Part shown: piece after piece, positions 1-8,636 of the stretch | Numbering within the stretch: position 1 is the stretch's first letter | Layout of the letters: every line of letters begins with the position of its first letter | Assembly (NCBI GenBank): GCA_052390415.1 | Contig: JBQTGY010000172.1 | Location: forward strand, 1 to 31,943 | Direction of reading: 5' to 3' | From: JANNWF01 sp052390415 | GTDB lineage: Bacteria; Pseudomonadota; Gammaproteobacteria; Xanthomonadales; Xanthomonadaceae | Length of the DNA: 31,943 nt | Notes under the pieces: generated by a model | Databases searched by the model: none | The model's input: only the letters and a program-made list of their open reading frames with translations | Told to the model about the DNA's origin: nothing | Translations under genes and position numbers: made by a program

Positions 1-154
1 CAAAGAACAAGCGAGGGCCGCGCCAGCGGGAAAATGCAGGCGGACAGACTGTTCGCCGCGTGATGTGGCAGAACCCCTCTTGCAGCAAAGGTTTCCGGGC
101 ATTTTCACGCGACCTCATGAAATGTCCTGGCTAGGTACTTGTGACTTCAGTTGT

Positions 155-160
155 TATCAT
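155..160 (+). promoter_or_regulatory. Possible -10 box of the tRNA-Thr gene
   Basis: TATCAT lies 10 bp before the mature tRNA 5' end, which would place the transcript start near 167. A -35 at the usual spacing (TAGGTA, 132-137) is poor. The assignment rests on position and the -10 match only. The first 150 bases of the window contain no gene I can support. Confidence 0.35.
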
Positions 161-170
161 TTGCGGCTGC

Positions 171-246
171 GCCGGCATAGCTCAGTTGGTAGAGCAACCG
201 CCTTGTAAGCGGTAGGTCCCCAGTTCGAATCCGGGTGTCGGCACCA
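171..246 (+). tRNA. tRNA-Thr (anticodon UGU, reads ACA)
   Basis: A complete cloverleaf can be drawn. The acceptor arm GCCGGCA pairs with TGTCGGC, the D arm is GCTC/GAGC, and the anticodon stem ACCGC/GCGGT encloses loop CTTGTAA with anticodon TGT. The variable loop is AGGTC, the T loop is TTCGAAT, the discriminator is A, and CCA is encoded (244-246). G1-C72 and C2-G71 are the known threonine identity pairs. One oddity is an A-C mismatch in the T stem (CCCAG against CCGGG). The gene lies 75 bp upstream of the arginase on the same strand. Confidence 0.96.
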
Positions 247-321
247 ACTCCATGGCGGTTCGTTGCGCGTTGGCGCTTTGCGTTGCGACGCAGGCGTTAC
301 GCCCTCGACGAGAGAACGCCA

Positions 322-1242
322 ATGCAATCGCAACCAACCATCGCCCTGATCGGTGCGCCCACTGACATTGGTGCCGGCCATCGCGGCGCCTCGATGGGTC
401 CGGAGGCATTGCGAGTGGCTGGCATCGCCGAAGCCCTGCGAGAGCGCGGCCTCACCGTCATCGATCGCGGCAACGTCAGCGGACCGTTGAATCCCTGGTT
501 GCCGCCGGTGGATGGTTATCGGCATCTCGACGAAGTGGTGGCGTGGAATCGGGCGGTGATGGAAGCGATGCGCGCCGAACTTGACGCCGGCACGCTGCCA
601 ATTCTGCTCGGTGGCGATCATTGTCTCGGCGTTGGATCAATCACTGCGGTGGCGGCGTATTGCCGCGCGCAGGGTCGCAAGCTGCGCATCCTCTGGCTGG
701 ACGCACACGCCGACTTCAATACGTCGGCATTGACACCCTCGGGCAATATCCATGGCATGCCAGTCGCATGTCTGTGCGGCATCGGCCCGGAAGCTTTGGT
801 GCGCCTGGGCGGCGACGCGCCGGCCATTGCCGCGGATTCGATCCGACAAATCGGCATTCGCTCAGTCGATCCGGGCGAACGCCGGTTGGTGCACGAAGCT
901 GGCCTCGACATCTATGACATGCGTTACATCGACGAGATCGGCATGCGGCGGGTGATGGAAGAAGCCCTCGAAGGCCTCGATGACAGCACCCACTTGCACG
1001 TCAGTTTCGATGTCGACTTTCTCGACCCGACCATCGCGCCGGGTGTCGGCACAACGGTGCGCGGCGGACCCAACTATCGCGAATCGCAGCTGGTGATGGA
1101 GATGATCGCCGACACTGGCCGTCTGGCCTCGCTGGATATCTTCGAACTCAATCCGGCGTTCGATAACAAGAACCAGACCGCGCGGCTGGCTGTCGATCTG
1201 GTCGAAAGCCTGTTCGGAAAATCGACCTTGATGCGTAGCTGA
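322..1242 (+). CDS. rocF: Arginase
   Basis: Hydrolyses L-arginine to ornithine and urea with a dinuclear manganese centre in the cytoplasm. The 306-residue product is the usual length for bacterial arginase. The three ureohydrolase signatures are present: GGDHC (97-101), DAHADFN (127-133) and SFDVDFLDP (228-236). These supply the expected metal ligands H100, D127, H129, D131, D230 and D232. A glutamate in DIFELNPAFD (E275) matches the guanidinium-binding Glu. The GGDHC, DAHAD and C-terminal FELNP...DNKNQTA combination favours arginase over agmatinase or formimidoylglutamase. The reading frame is open back into the tRNA, so an upstream start is impossible; the ATG at 322 follows GACGAGAGA, a weak ribosome site. 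Transcription may read through from the tRNA. A hairpin follows the stop directly. Confidence 0.93.
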   Translation: MQSQPTIALIGAPTDIGAGHRGASMGPEALRVAGIAEALRERGLTVIDRGNVSGPLNPWLPPVDGYRHLDEVVAWNRAVMEAMRAELDAGTLPILLGGDHCLGVGSITAVAAYCRAQGRKLRILWLDAHADFNTSALTPSGNIHGMPVACLCGIGPEALVRLGGDAPAIAADSIRQIGIRSVDPGERRLVHEAGLDIYDMRYIDEIGMRRVMEEALEGLDDSTHLHVSFDVDFLDPTIAPGVGTTVRGGPNYRESQLVMEMIADTGRLASLDIFELNPAFDNKNQTARLAVDLVESLFGKSTLMRS

Positions 1243-1248
1243 AAAAAA

Positions 1249-1274
1249 CAGGCTGGGCCTTGCGGCCCAGCCTG
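1249..1274 (-). terminator. Rho-independent terminator, probably bidirectional
   Basis: A perfect 11-bp stem, CAGGCTGGGCC and its complement, encloses the loop TTGC. On the minus strand the stem is followed at once by a run of seven T, the classic form, so it best terminates the minus-strand gene that ends at 1315. On the plus strand it sits 6 bp after the arginase stop, with a poorer T tract, and probably serves that gene too. Confidence 0.85.
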
Positions 1275-1314
1275 CGCATTACGTATTGCTTTGAAAATCA
1301 ACGCCGCTTGGCAC

Positions 1315-2151
1315 TCAACGCCAGCGCGGCGGATCCGGCACGAAGCTGGTCGGAAACGCCTGCGGCGTCTGCCGCGCCGGGTGGCGATGGCGATGGATGA
1401 TGCCGCGCGCGACCAGCGCCTCGGTATCGTCGTAGTACAGCGAAGTCACCTGCGAGGGCTGGCTCGATGCACGTACGAATTCAGTGCGCGAAATCGGATC
1501 GTAGCGGCGTGTGCCGTGGCCGGTGCCAAGTTCCTGACGTGCGCGTGGCGCGGCTGACTTGCTGGCCAATTCGCCCTCGCGAGCCGGTGCGGATGGCGCT
1601 GCACTCGGCGCCGCCGGGCGAGCGTCGCGCTTGTAGTCGCCGCCGGGGTAATTACCGCGGGGGTAACCATCCTCGTCAAAGTACTGCGGCGGGTCATAAC
1701 GCGGCACGATCTGGCGCTCGTTGAATACCGCCACACCAATCACGCCGACGTTGCCGGGACGATGTGTGCGTGCGGCATAACTGTCACCCAGATCGGTGAA
1801 CACGAACTCGGCGATGCTGGACAGGTCCTTGCGCCAGCCACGGACTTCAGTGCGTTGCCATGGGCCCAGCACATAACCTGACTGCGCCGGATTGGCGGTT
1901 TCACCGGTCACCGCGTTGACACCATCCACAGACAGCACCGCCAACACGCGCTCGGCGCTGCGATTCTCCAGCACCACCGCGTAACGATGGCCCGGTGTGC
2001 CCGGCACATGGGCACGACCATCGCTCCAGTACACCGGCAACACCGCGCCGCTGTCGAGATCACGCAGCGACAAATCCACCTGTGGCGCCTGTCGCGCGCT
2101 AGCGACGCTGGTCATCAGCATGGCGGCCAATACTGCGAATGCGCGAATCAT
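1315..2151 (-). CDS. Secreted protein of unknown function
   Basis: A 278-residue protein beginning with a clear Sec signal peptide (MIRAFAVLAAMLMTSVASA, then RQ). The start at 2151 is chosen because AAGGAG stands 6 bp upstream; the frame is open further but the extra residues precede the signal peptide. The body (about 20-160) looks like a compact beta-rich domain with the conserved-looking stretches VLSVDGVNAVTG, YVLGPWQ and IAEFVFTDLGDSYAA. It is followed by a Pro/Ala/Arg-rich linker and a short tail containing YYDDTEALVARGI. I have seen similar secreted proteins in Gammaproteobacteria but know no function. It is divergent from trpS and has a strong terminator after it. Confidence 0.8.
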   Translation of the reverse strand: MIRAFAVLAAMLMTSVASARQAPQVDLSLRDLDSGAVLPVYWSDGRAHVPGTPGHRYAVVLENRSAERVLAVLSVDGVNAVTGETANPAQSGYVLGPWQRTEVRGWRKDLSSIAEFVFTDLGDSYAARTHRPGNVGVIGVAVFNERQIVPRYDPPQYFDEDGYPRGNYPGGDYKRDARPAAPSAAPSAPAREGELASKSAAPRARQELGTGHGTRRYDPISRTEFVRASSQPSQVTSLYYDDTEALVARGIIHRHRHPARQTPQAFPTSFVPDPPRWR

Positions 2152-2270
2152 CAGAATCTCCTTGTGAGCATCAGGCTCGCTGATTACAAACGCACGTCGC
2201 GACATTTCGGGGTTAGCCCAAACTGCTCGCGTAAACTGCGCAGTCATTTCGTTCATCTGCCGCTTAGCTC

Positions 2271-3626
2271 ATGACTGTTGTTCGCGTCCTTACTGGCATC
2301 ACCACCTCCGGCACCCCGCATCTCGGCAACTACGTCGGCGCGATTCGCCCGGCTGTATTGGCCAGTCGCCAGCCGGGCGTCGAGTCGTTCTACTTCCTCG
2401 CCGACTATCACGCGCTCATCAAAGTGGGCGAGCCGGCGCGGGTGCAACGTTCGACCTTGGAAATCGCCGCCGCGTGGTTGGCCTGCGGGCTGGATCCGGA
2501 CTCGGTCTGGTTTTATCGGCAGAGTGACATTCCAGAGATTCCCGAACTCACTTGGCTGCTCACCTGCGTCGCCAGCAAGGGCCTTCTCAATCGTGCGCAT
2601 GCCTACAAGGCGGCGGTGGATCGTAATGGCGAGCAGGGTGAAGACGCGGATGCGGGCATCACCGCCGGGCTGTTCATGTATCCGGTGCTGATGGCGGCCG
2701 ACATTCTGCTGTTCAACGCGCACAAGGTGCCGGTGGGTCGTGATCAGATCCAGCACATCGAAATGGCGCGCGATATCGGTGCGCGCTTCAATCATTTGTA
2801 CGGCGAACATTTCGTGCTGCCCGAGGCGGCGGTCGAGGAGCACGTGGCGACCCTGCCGGGCACGGATGGCCGCAAGATGAGCAAGAGTTACGACAACACC
2901 ATCGCCCTGTTTGACAGCGCCGCTTCGCTGCGAAAGGCGGTGCTCGGCATCGTCACCGACAGTCGTTTGCCCGGTGAGGCCAAGGATGCCGACAGTTCCA
3001 ACGTCTTCCAGCTGTATCGCGCGTTTGCCAGCGCGGAAGAGACCGAATCCATGCGCGAGGCGTTTGCCTCAGGCATCAGCTGGGGCGAGGCCAAGCAGCG
3101 CCTGTTCGAGCGGCTGGACGCCGAACTGGCGCCGATGCGGGCGCGCTATGAGGAGCTGATCGCTGATCCCGCGGCGATCGAAGCTATCCTGCAGCAAGGC
3201 GCGACCAAGGCGCGTGCGCTGGCGGTGCCGCTATTGACCAAGCTTCGTCACGCAGTGGGGCTAAGGCCGCTGATGCAGGTTGCGCTGGCTGGCGAAGGGC
3301 GAGTCACGGTATCGGCCGAAGCACGGATGCACGTCATTCGGCCACCTGTGTTCAAACAATATCGCGACGCGGATGGTCTGTTCTATTTCAAACTGGTCAC
3401 AGACGATGGTCGCTTGCTAATGCAAAGCCTCAGCTATGCGTCACCGAAAGACGCGGGCTTGCACATTGCTCGGTTCAAGCGCGAAGGCAGCGCGGGGTTG
3501 ACGCACGCGGTAGGCGAAGGCGTGCGCTTGGCCGACGCGTTGATCGGCCAACTTGCCGAAGGTGTCGATTTTGATGAGGTGGTCGAGGCGCTAGCGATTG
3601 GGGGAGCGAGCGAAGCGAAGGCGTAG
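2271..3626 (+). CDS. trpS: Tryptophan--tRNA ligase with C-terminal extension
   Basis: Charges tRNA-Trp with tryptophan using ATP. This is a class I synthetase: the HIGH-like motif is TSGTPHLGNYVG (about 12-23) and the KMSKS loop is exact at residues 202-206. The catalytic and anticodon-binding parts fill about 1-340, the size of E. coli TrpS (334 residues). The protein continues to 451 residues, as in some pseudomonad enzymes. The extra part (about 350-410) reads like a YegP/DUF1508 repeat: FYFKLVTDDGRLLMQS followed by YASPKDAG. No good Shine-Dalgarno precedes the ATG at 2271. The gene converges on the pseudouridine synthase with only 33 bp between the stops. Confidence 0.95.
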   Translation: MTVVRVLTGITTSGTPHLGNYVGAIRPAVLASRQPGVESFYFLADYHALIKVGEPARVQRSTLEIAAAWLACGLDPDSVWFYRQSDIPEIPELTWLLTCVASKGLLNRAHAYKAAVDRNGEQGEDADAGITAGLFMYPVLMAADILLFNAHKVPVGRDQIQHIEMARDIGARFNHLYGEHFVLPEAAVEEHVATLPGTDGRKMSKSYDNTIALFDSAASLRKAVLGIVTDSRLPGEAKDADSSNVFQLYRAFASAEETESMREAFASGISWGEAKQRLFERLDAELAPMRARYEELIADPAAIEAILQQGATKARALAVPLLTKLRHAVGLRPLMQVALAGEGRVTVSAEARMHVIRPPVFKQYRDADGLFYFKLVTDDGRLLMQSLSYASPKDAGLHIARFKREGSAGLTHAVGEGVRLADALIGQLAEGVDFDEVVEALAIGGASEAKA

Positions 3627-3659
3627 CTGCAACGTGCTAGGAAATTCCGGGTGCCAGCC

Positions 3660-4364
3660 CTAGAACGTCTCGCCAACCGGCAAAAACCGCCACTGCCCCA
3701 CCGGCATCTTGGCCAGCGGCACCTTGCCAATACGAATACGCCGAATCGCGACGGTGGTGAGGCCGACTTCAGCGCACATTTCCTGCAACTGTCCCGGTTG
3801 CACCGCCTTGATCGCAAAACGCAGACGGATTTCGTTCTGCCAGCTGACCTTGCATGGTGGCAAGGTGCGGTTGGACAGGCGCATGCCGACGCTCAGGCGC
3901 TGCAAGCCATAAGCCGTTATCTGGCCATTCACCTCGACCACGTATTCCTGTTCGATGCTGTTGCGGTTCTCCTGCAGGCGGCGCTTGCTCGGACCCTCCT
4001 GGCACAACACCAACAAGCCGCTGGCTTGGGGATCCAGATCCATCGCCACCGAAAGATGGTTGAGATGACGGCGTAACAGGCGCACGCCTGAGGCATCTTC
4101 GGGCCAATGATTGGCGCTCGATATCGCGTCCCCGCTGCCGCCTTCGCCAACATCACGATGCAGCAGCACGGTCGTCGGCTCGGTATTGCTGAGCACCGCC
4201 GTTGGATCGATCACGACCTGCTCGGTCGTGACCATGAACTGCGGCAGTTCCACCACCTCGCCGTCCACCTGCACCCAGCCACCTTCGATGTAGCGATCCG
4301 CATCGGCACGCGAGCAGCCGGTCAGTTCGATGACGCGCTTGGCGAGGCGGATGGGATCAGTCAT
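3660..4364 (-). CDS. S4-domain pseudouridine synthase, RsuA/RluF family
   Basis: Probably isomerises a uridine in ribosomal RNA. Residues 1-48 form an S4 RNA-binding domain (IRLAKRVIELTGCSRADADRYIEGGWVQVDG). The catalytic domain follows. The family motif GRLDxxTxGLLLLT is present only in degenerate form as MDLDPQASGLLVLC (108-121): the catalytic aspartate is kept (D111), but the arginine before it is replaced by aspartate and the threonine by alanine. The later EQEYVVEV resembles the EKEYxV segment of RluF. The length of 234 residues fits. It may be RluF-like; the exact rRNA target cannot be read from sequence. It is monocistronic by appearance and convergent with trpS. Confidence 0.8.
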   Translation of the reverse strand: MTDPIRLAKRVIELTGCSRADADRYIEGGWVQVDGEVVELPQFMVTTEQVVIDPTAVLSNTEPTTVLLHRDVGEGGSGDAISSANHWPEDASGVRLLRRHLNHLSVAMDLDPQASGLLVLCQEGPSKRRLQENRNSIEQEYVVEVNGQITAYGLQRLSVGMRLSNRTLPPCKVSWQNEIRLRFAIKAVQPGQLQEMCAEVGLTTVAIRRIRIGKVPLAKMPVGQWRFLPVGETF

Positions 4365-4430
4365 GGAAACCGTCGGTCAATCGGGTAACGCAGTTTAGCG
4401 GTCGCAGGTGGCATCGCGGCCGCCAACGAA

Positions 4431-5843
4431 TCACGCCTGCATGAAGCCCAGATTCGGCGTCGTGTAAGCACCCAGGCTCGGAAATATGTCGCCGAGCGCA
4501 CCATTGTCGACGCCAAACCAGGATGCCAAGGTCGCCGCGTATTGATCCACCGACGTGGTCGGGATGATCTGCCCATAGCCGGCATCATTGGGGTTGTTGG
4601 CCTGTGCCAGCGAGTTCATCTGTCCGAAAAAACGGCCACCGCGCACCGCGCCGCCAACCACAAAATGATGACCGCCCCAGCCGTGGTCGGTGCCATCGGA
4701 ATTGATCGAGATCGTGCGCCCAAAATCCGATGCGGTGAACGTGGTGACCTTGTCAGCCAGCGTCAACTCCTGGGTCGCCGCATAAAACGCGCCCAGCGAC
4801 TGCGACAGGTCGCTCAAGATGGCGGTGTGGGTCTCGAGCTGATCATTGTGGGTATCGAACCCACCCAGGCCCACATAGAACACCTGTCGGCGCATGCCCA
4901 AGGCCTCACGCACCTGGATCATGCGCGCCACCATGCGCAATTGATTGCCCAATGTGGTGTTGGGAAACACCGTCGCCAGCGGCTGTGTCACCCCGTTGAG
5001 CGCTGCATTGATCATCTGGTAGCTGGAGATCGAGCGCCGCGTCGCGCTCGCATAGGCGCGCTCGAACATGTGGGCCTGGGTGCCGCTGGCCATCAAGGCA
5101 TTGAACGCACTGACGCCAAGTTCGTTCTGATAAATCTGCAGATAGTCGATGGGCGGTGCGCCGGCCGGGCTCATCACGTACTGATCGATCTGTGAGCCAC
5201 GCTGAAACAGGTTCTGGCCGGAAATCGAAACCGTCATCGGCAGTTGCTGATTCGGATTATCGGTGTGCAGCAGGTCGGCGATGCGACCGCCCCAGCCGTC
5301 GGCATTGACGTCGTCCGGGCGCGAGGTTTGCCACAGGTTCGCTTGATCGTCATGCGAAAACAGTTGTGGCGGGGTCGGCCGTGTACCGGCTTGATACTCG
5401 GCTTGGGTAATCGGCCCCATCAAGGTACCGACATTGCCGATGACCGCCGCGCGCTGATTGTTGAACAGCGTCCGCAACTCCGGCATCGCCGGATGCAGGC
5501 CGTAACTCGCGCCATCGGAAGGCAGCCCGCCGGGCAAACCCGGTTGTGCGGCGAGTGCGGTCAGCGACAAGTTGGCCGCCGCCGATTGCGCGATCGCCAA
5601 CCCCGCCCGCGACGCCTGGTACACGCCGTAATGCGGTGCGCTGTAGGGCACCACGGTATTGAAGCTGTCATTGCCACCAAACAGGAACACACACACCAGC
5701 GCCCGATAGTCGGCCGGAATGCCCTTGTTCAAGCGGGTGGCCGCGGCCACCAGTTGCAGATTGCCCAGCGCCGAATAGACGCCAACGCCACCCAGGGCGC
5801 TGGCGATGGAACGACGCAAAAACGCACGACGATCGAGGTTCAT
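4431..5843 (-). CDS. DUF1501 family exported protein
   Basis: A 470-residue protein with a twin-arginine signal, NLDRRAFLRRS (2-12), followed by a hydrophobic stretch, so it should be exported folded through Tat. The body has DUF1501 features: VCVFLFGGNDSFNTVVP, QPGLPGG, FSHDDQANLWQT, VGLGGFDTHNDQ, FTASDFGRT and GTDHGWGGHHFVVGG. DUF1501 belongs to the alkaline-phosphatase/sulfatase fold superfamily; no substrate is known. The ATG at 5843 is chosen because it starts the Tat signal and lies 10 bp after the stop of the DUF1800 gene. The two genes are commonly paired and are very likely cotranscribed here. Confidence 0.9.
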   Translation of the reverse strand: MNLDRRAFLRRSIASALGGVGVYSALGNLQLVAAATRLNKGIPADYRALVCVFLFGGNDSFNTVVPYSAPHYGVYQASRAGLAIAQSAAANLSLTALAAQPGLPGGLPSDGASYGLHPAMPELRTLFNNQRAAVIGNVGTLMGPITQAEYQAGTRPTPPQLFSHDDQANLWQTSRPDDVNADGWGGRIADLLHTDNPNQQLPMTVSISGQNLFQRGSQIDQYVMSPAGAPPIDYLQIYQNELGVSAFNALMASGTQAHMFERAYASATRRSISSYQMINAALNGVTQPLATVFPNTTLGNQLRMVARMIQVREALGMRRQVFYVGLGGFDTHNDQLETHTAILSDLSQSLGAFYAATQELTLADKVTTFTASDFGRTISINSDGTDHGWGGHHFVVGGAVRGGRFFGQMNSLAQANNPNDAGYGQIIPTTSVDQYAATLASWFGVDNGALGDIFPSLGAYTTPNLGFMQA

Positions 5844-5853
5844 GGTCCGGCGC

Positions 5854-7611
5854 CTATTGGATCGAATATTCGGGTGACGTGATGACCAGAAACAGCGCGT
5901 GTTGCACCCGCAACAGGCCGCCATCGGTCATCGGCAAGGCTTGCAATCGGGTCACGATCACGTCGCGCATGAAGGTCGACATGCCGCCGCCGAGCAGGCG
6001 CAGGTTCAAATGCTCGACCAACTGCGAGGGATTGGCCGCCAGCGCGCGCAAGGGCGCGTAGTCCATCAAGACCTGATCGGCGTCCTGCGCATAGCTGTAA
6101 GTGCTGCCGACGTAGAAGTAGAAGATCCGCCAGTACAGGTCATTGGGGGCGGATACCAGCAGTGAGTCCGTGGCGATCTGGAACTCGGGCGAGACCAGCC
6201 CAGCATCACGAATCTCGCCCGGCTGCGCAAAGTTGGGCTTGAAGAAGTTGAACACCGACGGCGCGCTCAATGGCGCTTGTCCGTATTCAACGTGCGGGTG
6301 AGTGATCAGCCAAACGCGACCGTTGGCCGAGCGTGCGCTAGTCAGTCGCCACAGTTGCACCAACCGCAGCAATGGTTCGCGCAGCTTGCCAAACGTTTGC
6401 GGCGCGGCCTGCTGGCCGAAACGCGCCTCTGTGTCCAGCAGCACCGCGCGCACCACCGCGCGCAAGTCGCCACGCACGCCTTGTCCATTGTTGTTGAACT
6501 GGGCGGCGACGCGCTGCACATAGGCGGGTGTCGGGTTGCTGGTGACCAGACGTTGAATCAGATGGCGGGCGACAAACGGACCGACGTTGGGATGGTTGAA
6601 GATGTTGTCCATCGCCGCAGTCAACTCGGCTTGTGCATTGCCGCCTGCGGCCAACAGGCCGCCTGGCAAGCTCACGCCCGGATAGGTGAGCAACTGCTTG
6701 GGGGTGGTGTTGTCGTGAAAGGCCTCAACCGCCTGCATGGGTTGTTGCCAGGGTGGGTCATACGGATTGCCGGTTCCACAGCCGACGTAGTTCTGCGCTG
6801 TGCAATGCGCAAAATTCCAGCCGGTGAACACGTGCGCAAAGCCGCGCACCGTGGCCTGGGTGTAGGTCGGCACCGGTTGGTTGTTGACCAGTACTGGCGT
6901 GCCATCGGTGTTCAGCTGCTGCAAGCCGATGGAGAACAGTTGCAGCACTTCACGTGCGAAATTCTCGTCGGGGCGGATGTTGAGAGTCGCATCTGCTTTG
7001 CGATTGCCCAACATGTTGAGGAAGGTGCCCATCGCGGGGTGCTTGGTCACCGCCTCCAGCAATTGCCGATAGTTGCCGAAACTGTGCTGCGCCAGCAGGT
7101 CGTAGTAGCTGGCGAGCCCCCACTGCTGAAACAGCAGCGCGGCGTTACGGTCTGAAACCACCAGCATTTCCGACAGCGCAAAGGCGATCCGCTGGCGCAG
7201 TTGATCGTTGTGGGTCAACAACGGGCTGGACGGGTCAAACAACTGCGCCGCATTGATCAGCCAGGTTTCCAGACGCGCCTGCTGGTAAACGCCGTTTTGC
7301 CCAGGTGGTCGGGTGCGTACCCAGTCGAGATAAGGCACTTCGAGCGAAATCGGGGCAGCAAATTGTTCATCCAGCCACGCTTGGTAACCGAGCTGGCGCA
7401 GGCGCGCGATGTCCTGCGTGCGTGGTCCGAAGGTGGCTTGATCGAGAAAGCGGGCCGCTTCAGCGTCGTTGGCTGGTCCGACCAGGTCATTCTCGAAACC
7501 GCCGCGGAATATCAGTGCAGCGGGTACTTGCGCGGCGGCGCTGGCGATCATGGCAAGTGCAAACAACGGGAGCAGCAAGCAGCGAGTGCGCAGGCGAGTG
7601 GCCATGACCAT
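5854..7611 (-). CDS. DUF1800 family secreted protein
   Basis: A 585-residue protein with an N-terminal signal peptide (basic MVMATRLRTR, then LLLPLFALAMIASAAAQ). DUF1800 signatures follow: AARFLDQATFGPRTQDIARLR, ATVRGFAHVFTGWNF, FHDNTTPKQLL and VARHLIQRLVTSNP. Shortly after the signal peptide is LIFRGGFE, a short motif I associate with many secreted proteins of this bacterial order. The family's role is unknown; it is almost always next to DUF1501. I take the ATG at 7611; an ATG at 7605 is equally possible and would lose two residues. It is the first gene of the pair, with the DUF1501 gene 10 bp downstream. Confidence 0.88.
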   Translation of the reverse strand: MVMATRLRTRCLLLPLFALAMIASAAAQVPAALIFRGGFENDLVGPANDAEAARFLDQATFGPRTQDIARLRQLGYQAWLDEQFAAPISLEVPYLDWVRTRPPGQNGVYQQARLETWLINAAQLFDPSSPLLTHNDQLRQRIAFALSEMLVVSDRNAALLFQQWGLASYYDLLAQHSFGNYRQLLEAVTKHPAMGTFLNMLGNRKADATLNIRPDENFAREVLQLFSIGLQQLNTDGTPVLVNNQPVPTYTQATVRGFAHVFTGWNFAHCTAQNYVGCGTGNPYDPPWQQPMQAVEAFHDNTTPKQLLTYPGVSLPGGLLAAGGNAQAELTAAMDNIFNHPNVGPFVARHLIQRLVTSNPTPAYVQRVAAQFNNNGQGVRGDLRAVVRAVLLDTEARFGQQAAPQTFGKLREPLLRLVQLWRLTSARSANGRVWLITHPHVEYGQAPLSAPSVFNFFKPNFAQPGEIRDAGLVSPEFQIATDSLLVSAPNDLYWRIFYFYVGSTYSYAQDADQVLMDYAPLRALAANPSQLVEHLNLRLLGGGMSTFMRDVIVTRLQALPMTDGGLLRVQHALFLVITSPEYSIQ

Positions 7612-7697
7612 CAACTCGACTAGAAGCGGGAATAGGCAGCAAGGGTAGCGCAGTAGGCCGTAACTTGTTTTAACAAACTGGCTTGGCAGCCGGTCTC

Positions 7698-7733
7698 AAA
7701 AAACAAAACGGCCGGTGCTTTTGGCACCGGCCG
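7698..7733 (-). terminator. Rho-independent terminator after the RcnB-like gene
   Basis: A 10-bp perfect stem, CGGCCGGTGC with its complement, encloses the loop TTTTG (7709-7733). On the minus strand it is followed by TTTTGTTTTTT. It stands about 25 bp beyond the stop of the RcnB-like gene and insulates it from the DUF1800 operon. Confidence 0.88.
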
Positions 7734-7757
7734 CGGTTCTGCAAACGCTGGGCTCAG

Positions 7758-8630
7758 CTAGTAATAGAAGTCGTAGAGGATGTCCACGATCTCGCCACTA
7801 TCGATCTCCACCAGCAACAGGTCACCGTCGACCCGCAACCAGCGACATCCGTAAGGAGGCGCTGCCAGACCGTAAGTGCCGTAGTCGACGAAATAATTCG
7901 CGGCCAGGAACACCAACGGCAAGCGGTAGCCAATGCTCCAGCTCGTGCGTGCATAACCGCGCGGATAGTAGTAACGCGCTTGGGCACGGTAGCGATGGCC
8001 CGACCAGCCGTGATTCCAACTGCCGCGCCATTGCGGCGTGCGCCAATGGATGCTGCCGCGGTTGCCATGCCGATAGCCGTCGTTCCGGTGCCGGTCATTG
8101 CGGTGCCGATCGTTGCGGTAGCCGTCGTGGCGATTGTCGCGACGGTCGTAGCGCTGGTCGGTGCGCGGCAAACCACGGCGGTAATCCTGACTGCCGTAGG
8201 CGTTGTTGTAGCCTCGGTTGCCCGAATGATTGTCACGGCCGCGACTGTTGTCGTGGCGCACGTTGTTGTCGCGACCTCGGTCGTAACCCCGATCATTGCC
8301 GCGATAATCCTGTCGCCCATTGGCCTGCACGCCAAAACCACTGACGCCCGGGTCCTGACGCCCGCCATAGTTGGCGCCGCGCTGATCACGAACCACCGGT
8401 GCCGGTGATTGGCCATACGAAGACGGCGCGATCACTTCGCCGCGCTTGTCGCCTCGCTCCACTTGACCATACGAAGCTGCTCGCCCTTGACCGGCCTCAC
8501 GCGCCGCCGCACGCTCGTTCCTTGCCTCGTTATCGCCGCGTTCGCGGCCGTAGCCCCGGTCTTGCGCCGCTGCGTTGAGCGCCGCAGCGCCCAACAGAAG
8601 AATCAATGGCGTCGATAGATACCTGTTCAT
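7758..8630 (-). CDS. RcnB-like periplasmic protein with long Arg/Asn/Gly-rich linker
   Basis: A 290-residue exported protein. The ATG at 8630 follows GAGG and begins a Sec signal peptide (NRYLSTPLILLLGAAALNAAAQ). Residues about 25-215 are low-complexity, rich in Arg, Asn, Asp, Gly, Tyr and His, with repeated units such as RNDRH and DNRHDGY. The C-terminal 60 residues match the RcnB family: YGLAAPPYGCRWLRVDGDLLLVEIDSGEIVDIL. E. coli RcnB is a small periplasmic protein affecting nickel and cobalt homeostasis, but many longer homologues have no shown metal role. No efflux pump gene is nearby, so a metal function is not supported by context. The histidines in the linker could bind metal. Confidence 0.85.
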   Translation of the reverse strand: MNRYLSTPLILLLGAAALNAAAQDRGYGRERGDNEARNERAAAREAGQGRAASYGQVERGDKRGEVIAPSSYGQSPAPVVRDQRGANYGGRQDPGVSGFGVQANGRQDYRGNDRGYDRGRDNNVRHDNSRGRDNHSGNRGYNNAYGSQDYRRGLPRTDQRYDRRDNRHDGYRNDRHRNDRHRNDGYRHGNRGSIHWRTPQWRGSWNHGWSGHRYRAQARYYYPRGYARTSWSIGYRLPLVFLAANYFVDYGTYGLAAPPYGCRWLRVDGDLLLVEIDSGEIVDILYDFYY

Positions 8631-8636
8631 CTTCAA

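Noticed and set aside
171..246. tRNA as integration site of a genomic island
   Set aside because: No integrase and no repeat of the tRNA 3' end is visible in the window; the genes that follow are ordinary.
157..621. Minus-strand frame across the tRNA and arginase start
   Set aside because: Runs through a functional tRNA gene and is antisense to the arginase.
4542..5882. Plus-strand frames over the DUF1501 gene
   Set aside because: Shadows of the minus-strand gene; rich in His, Arg and Gln with no domain.
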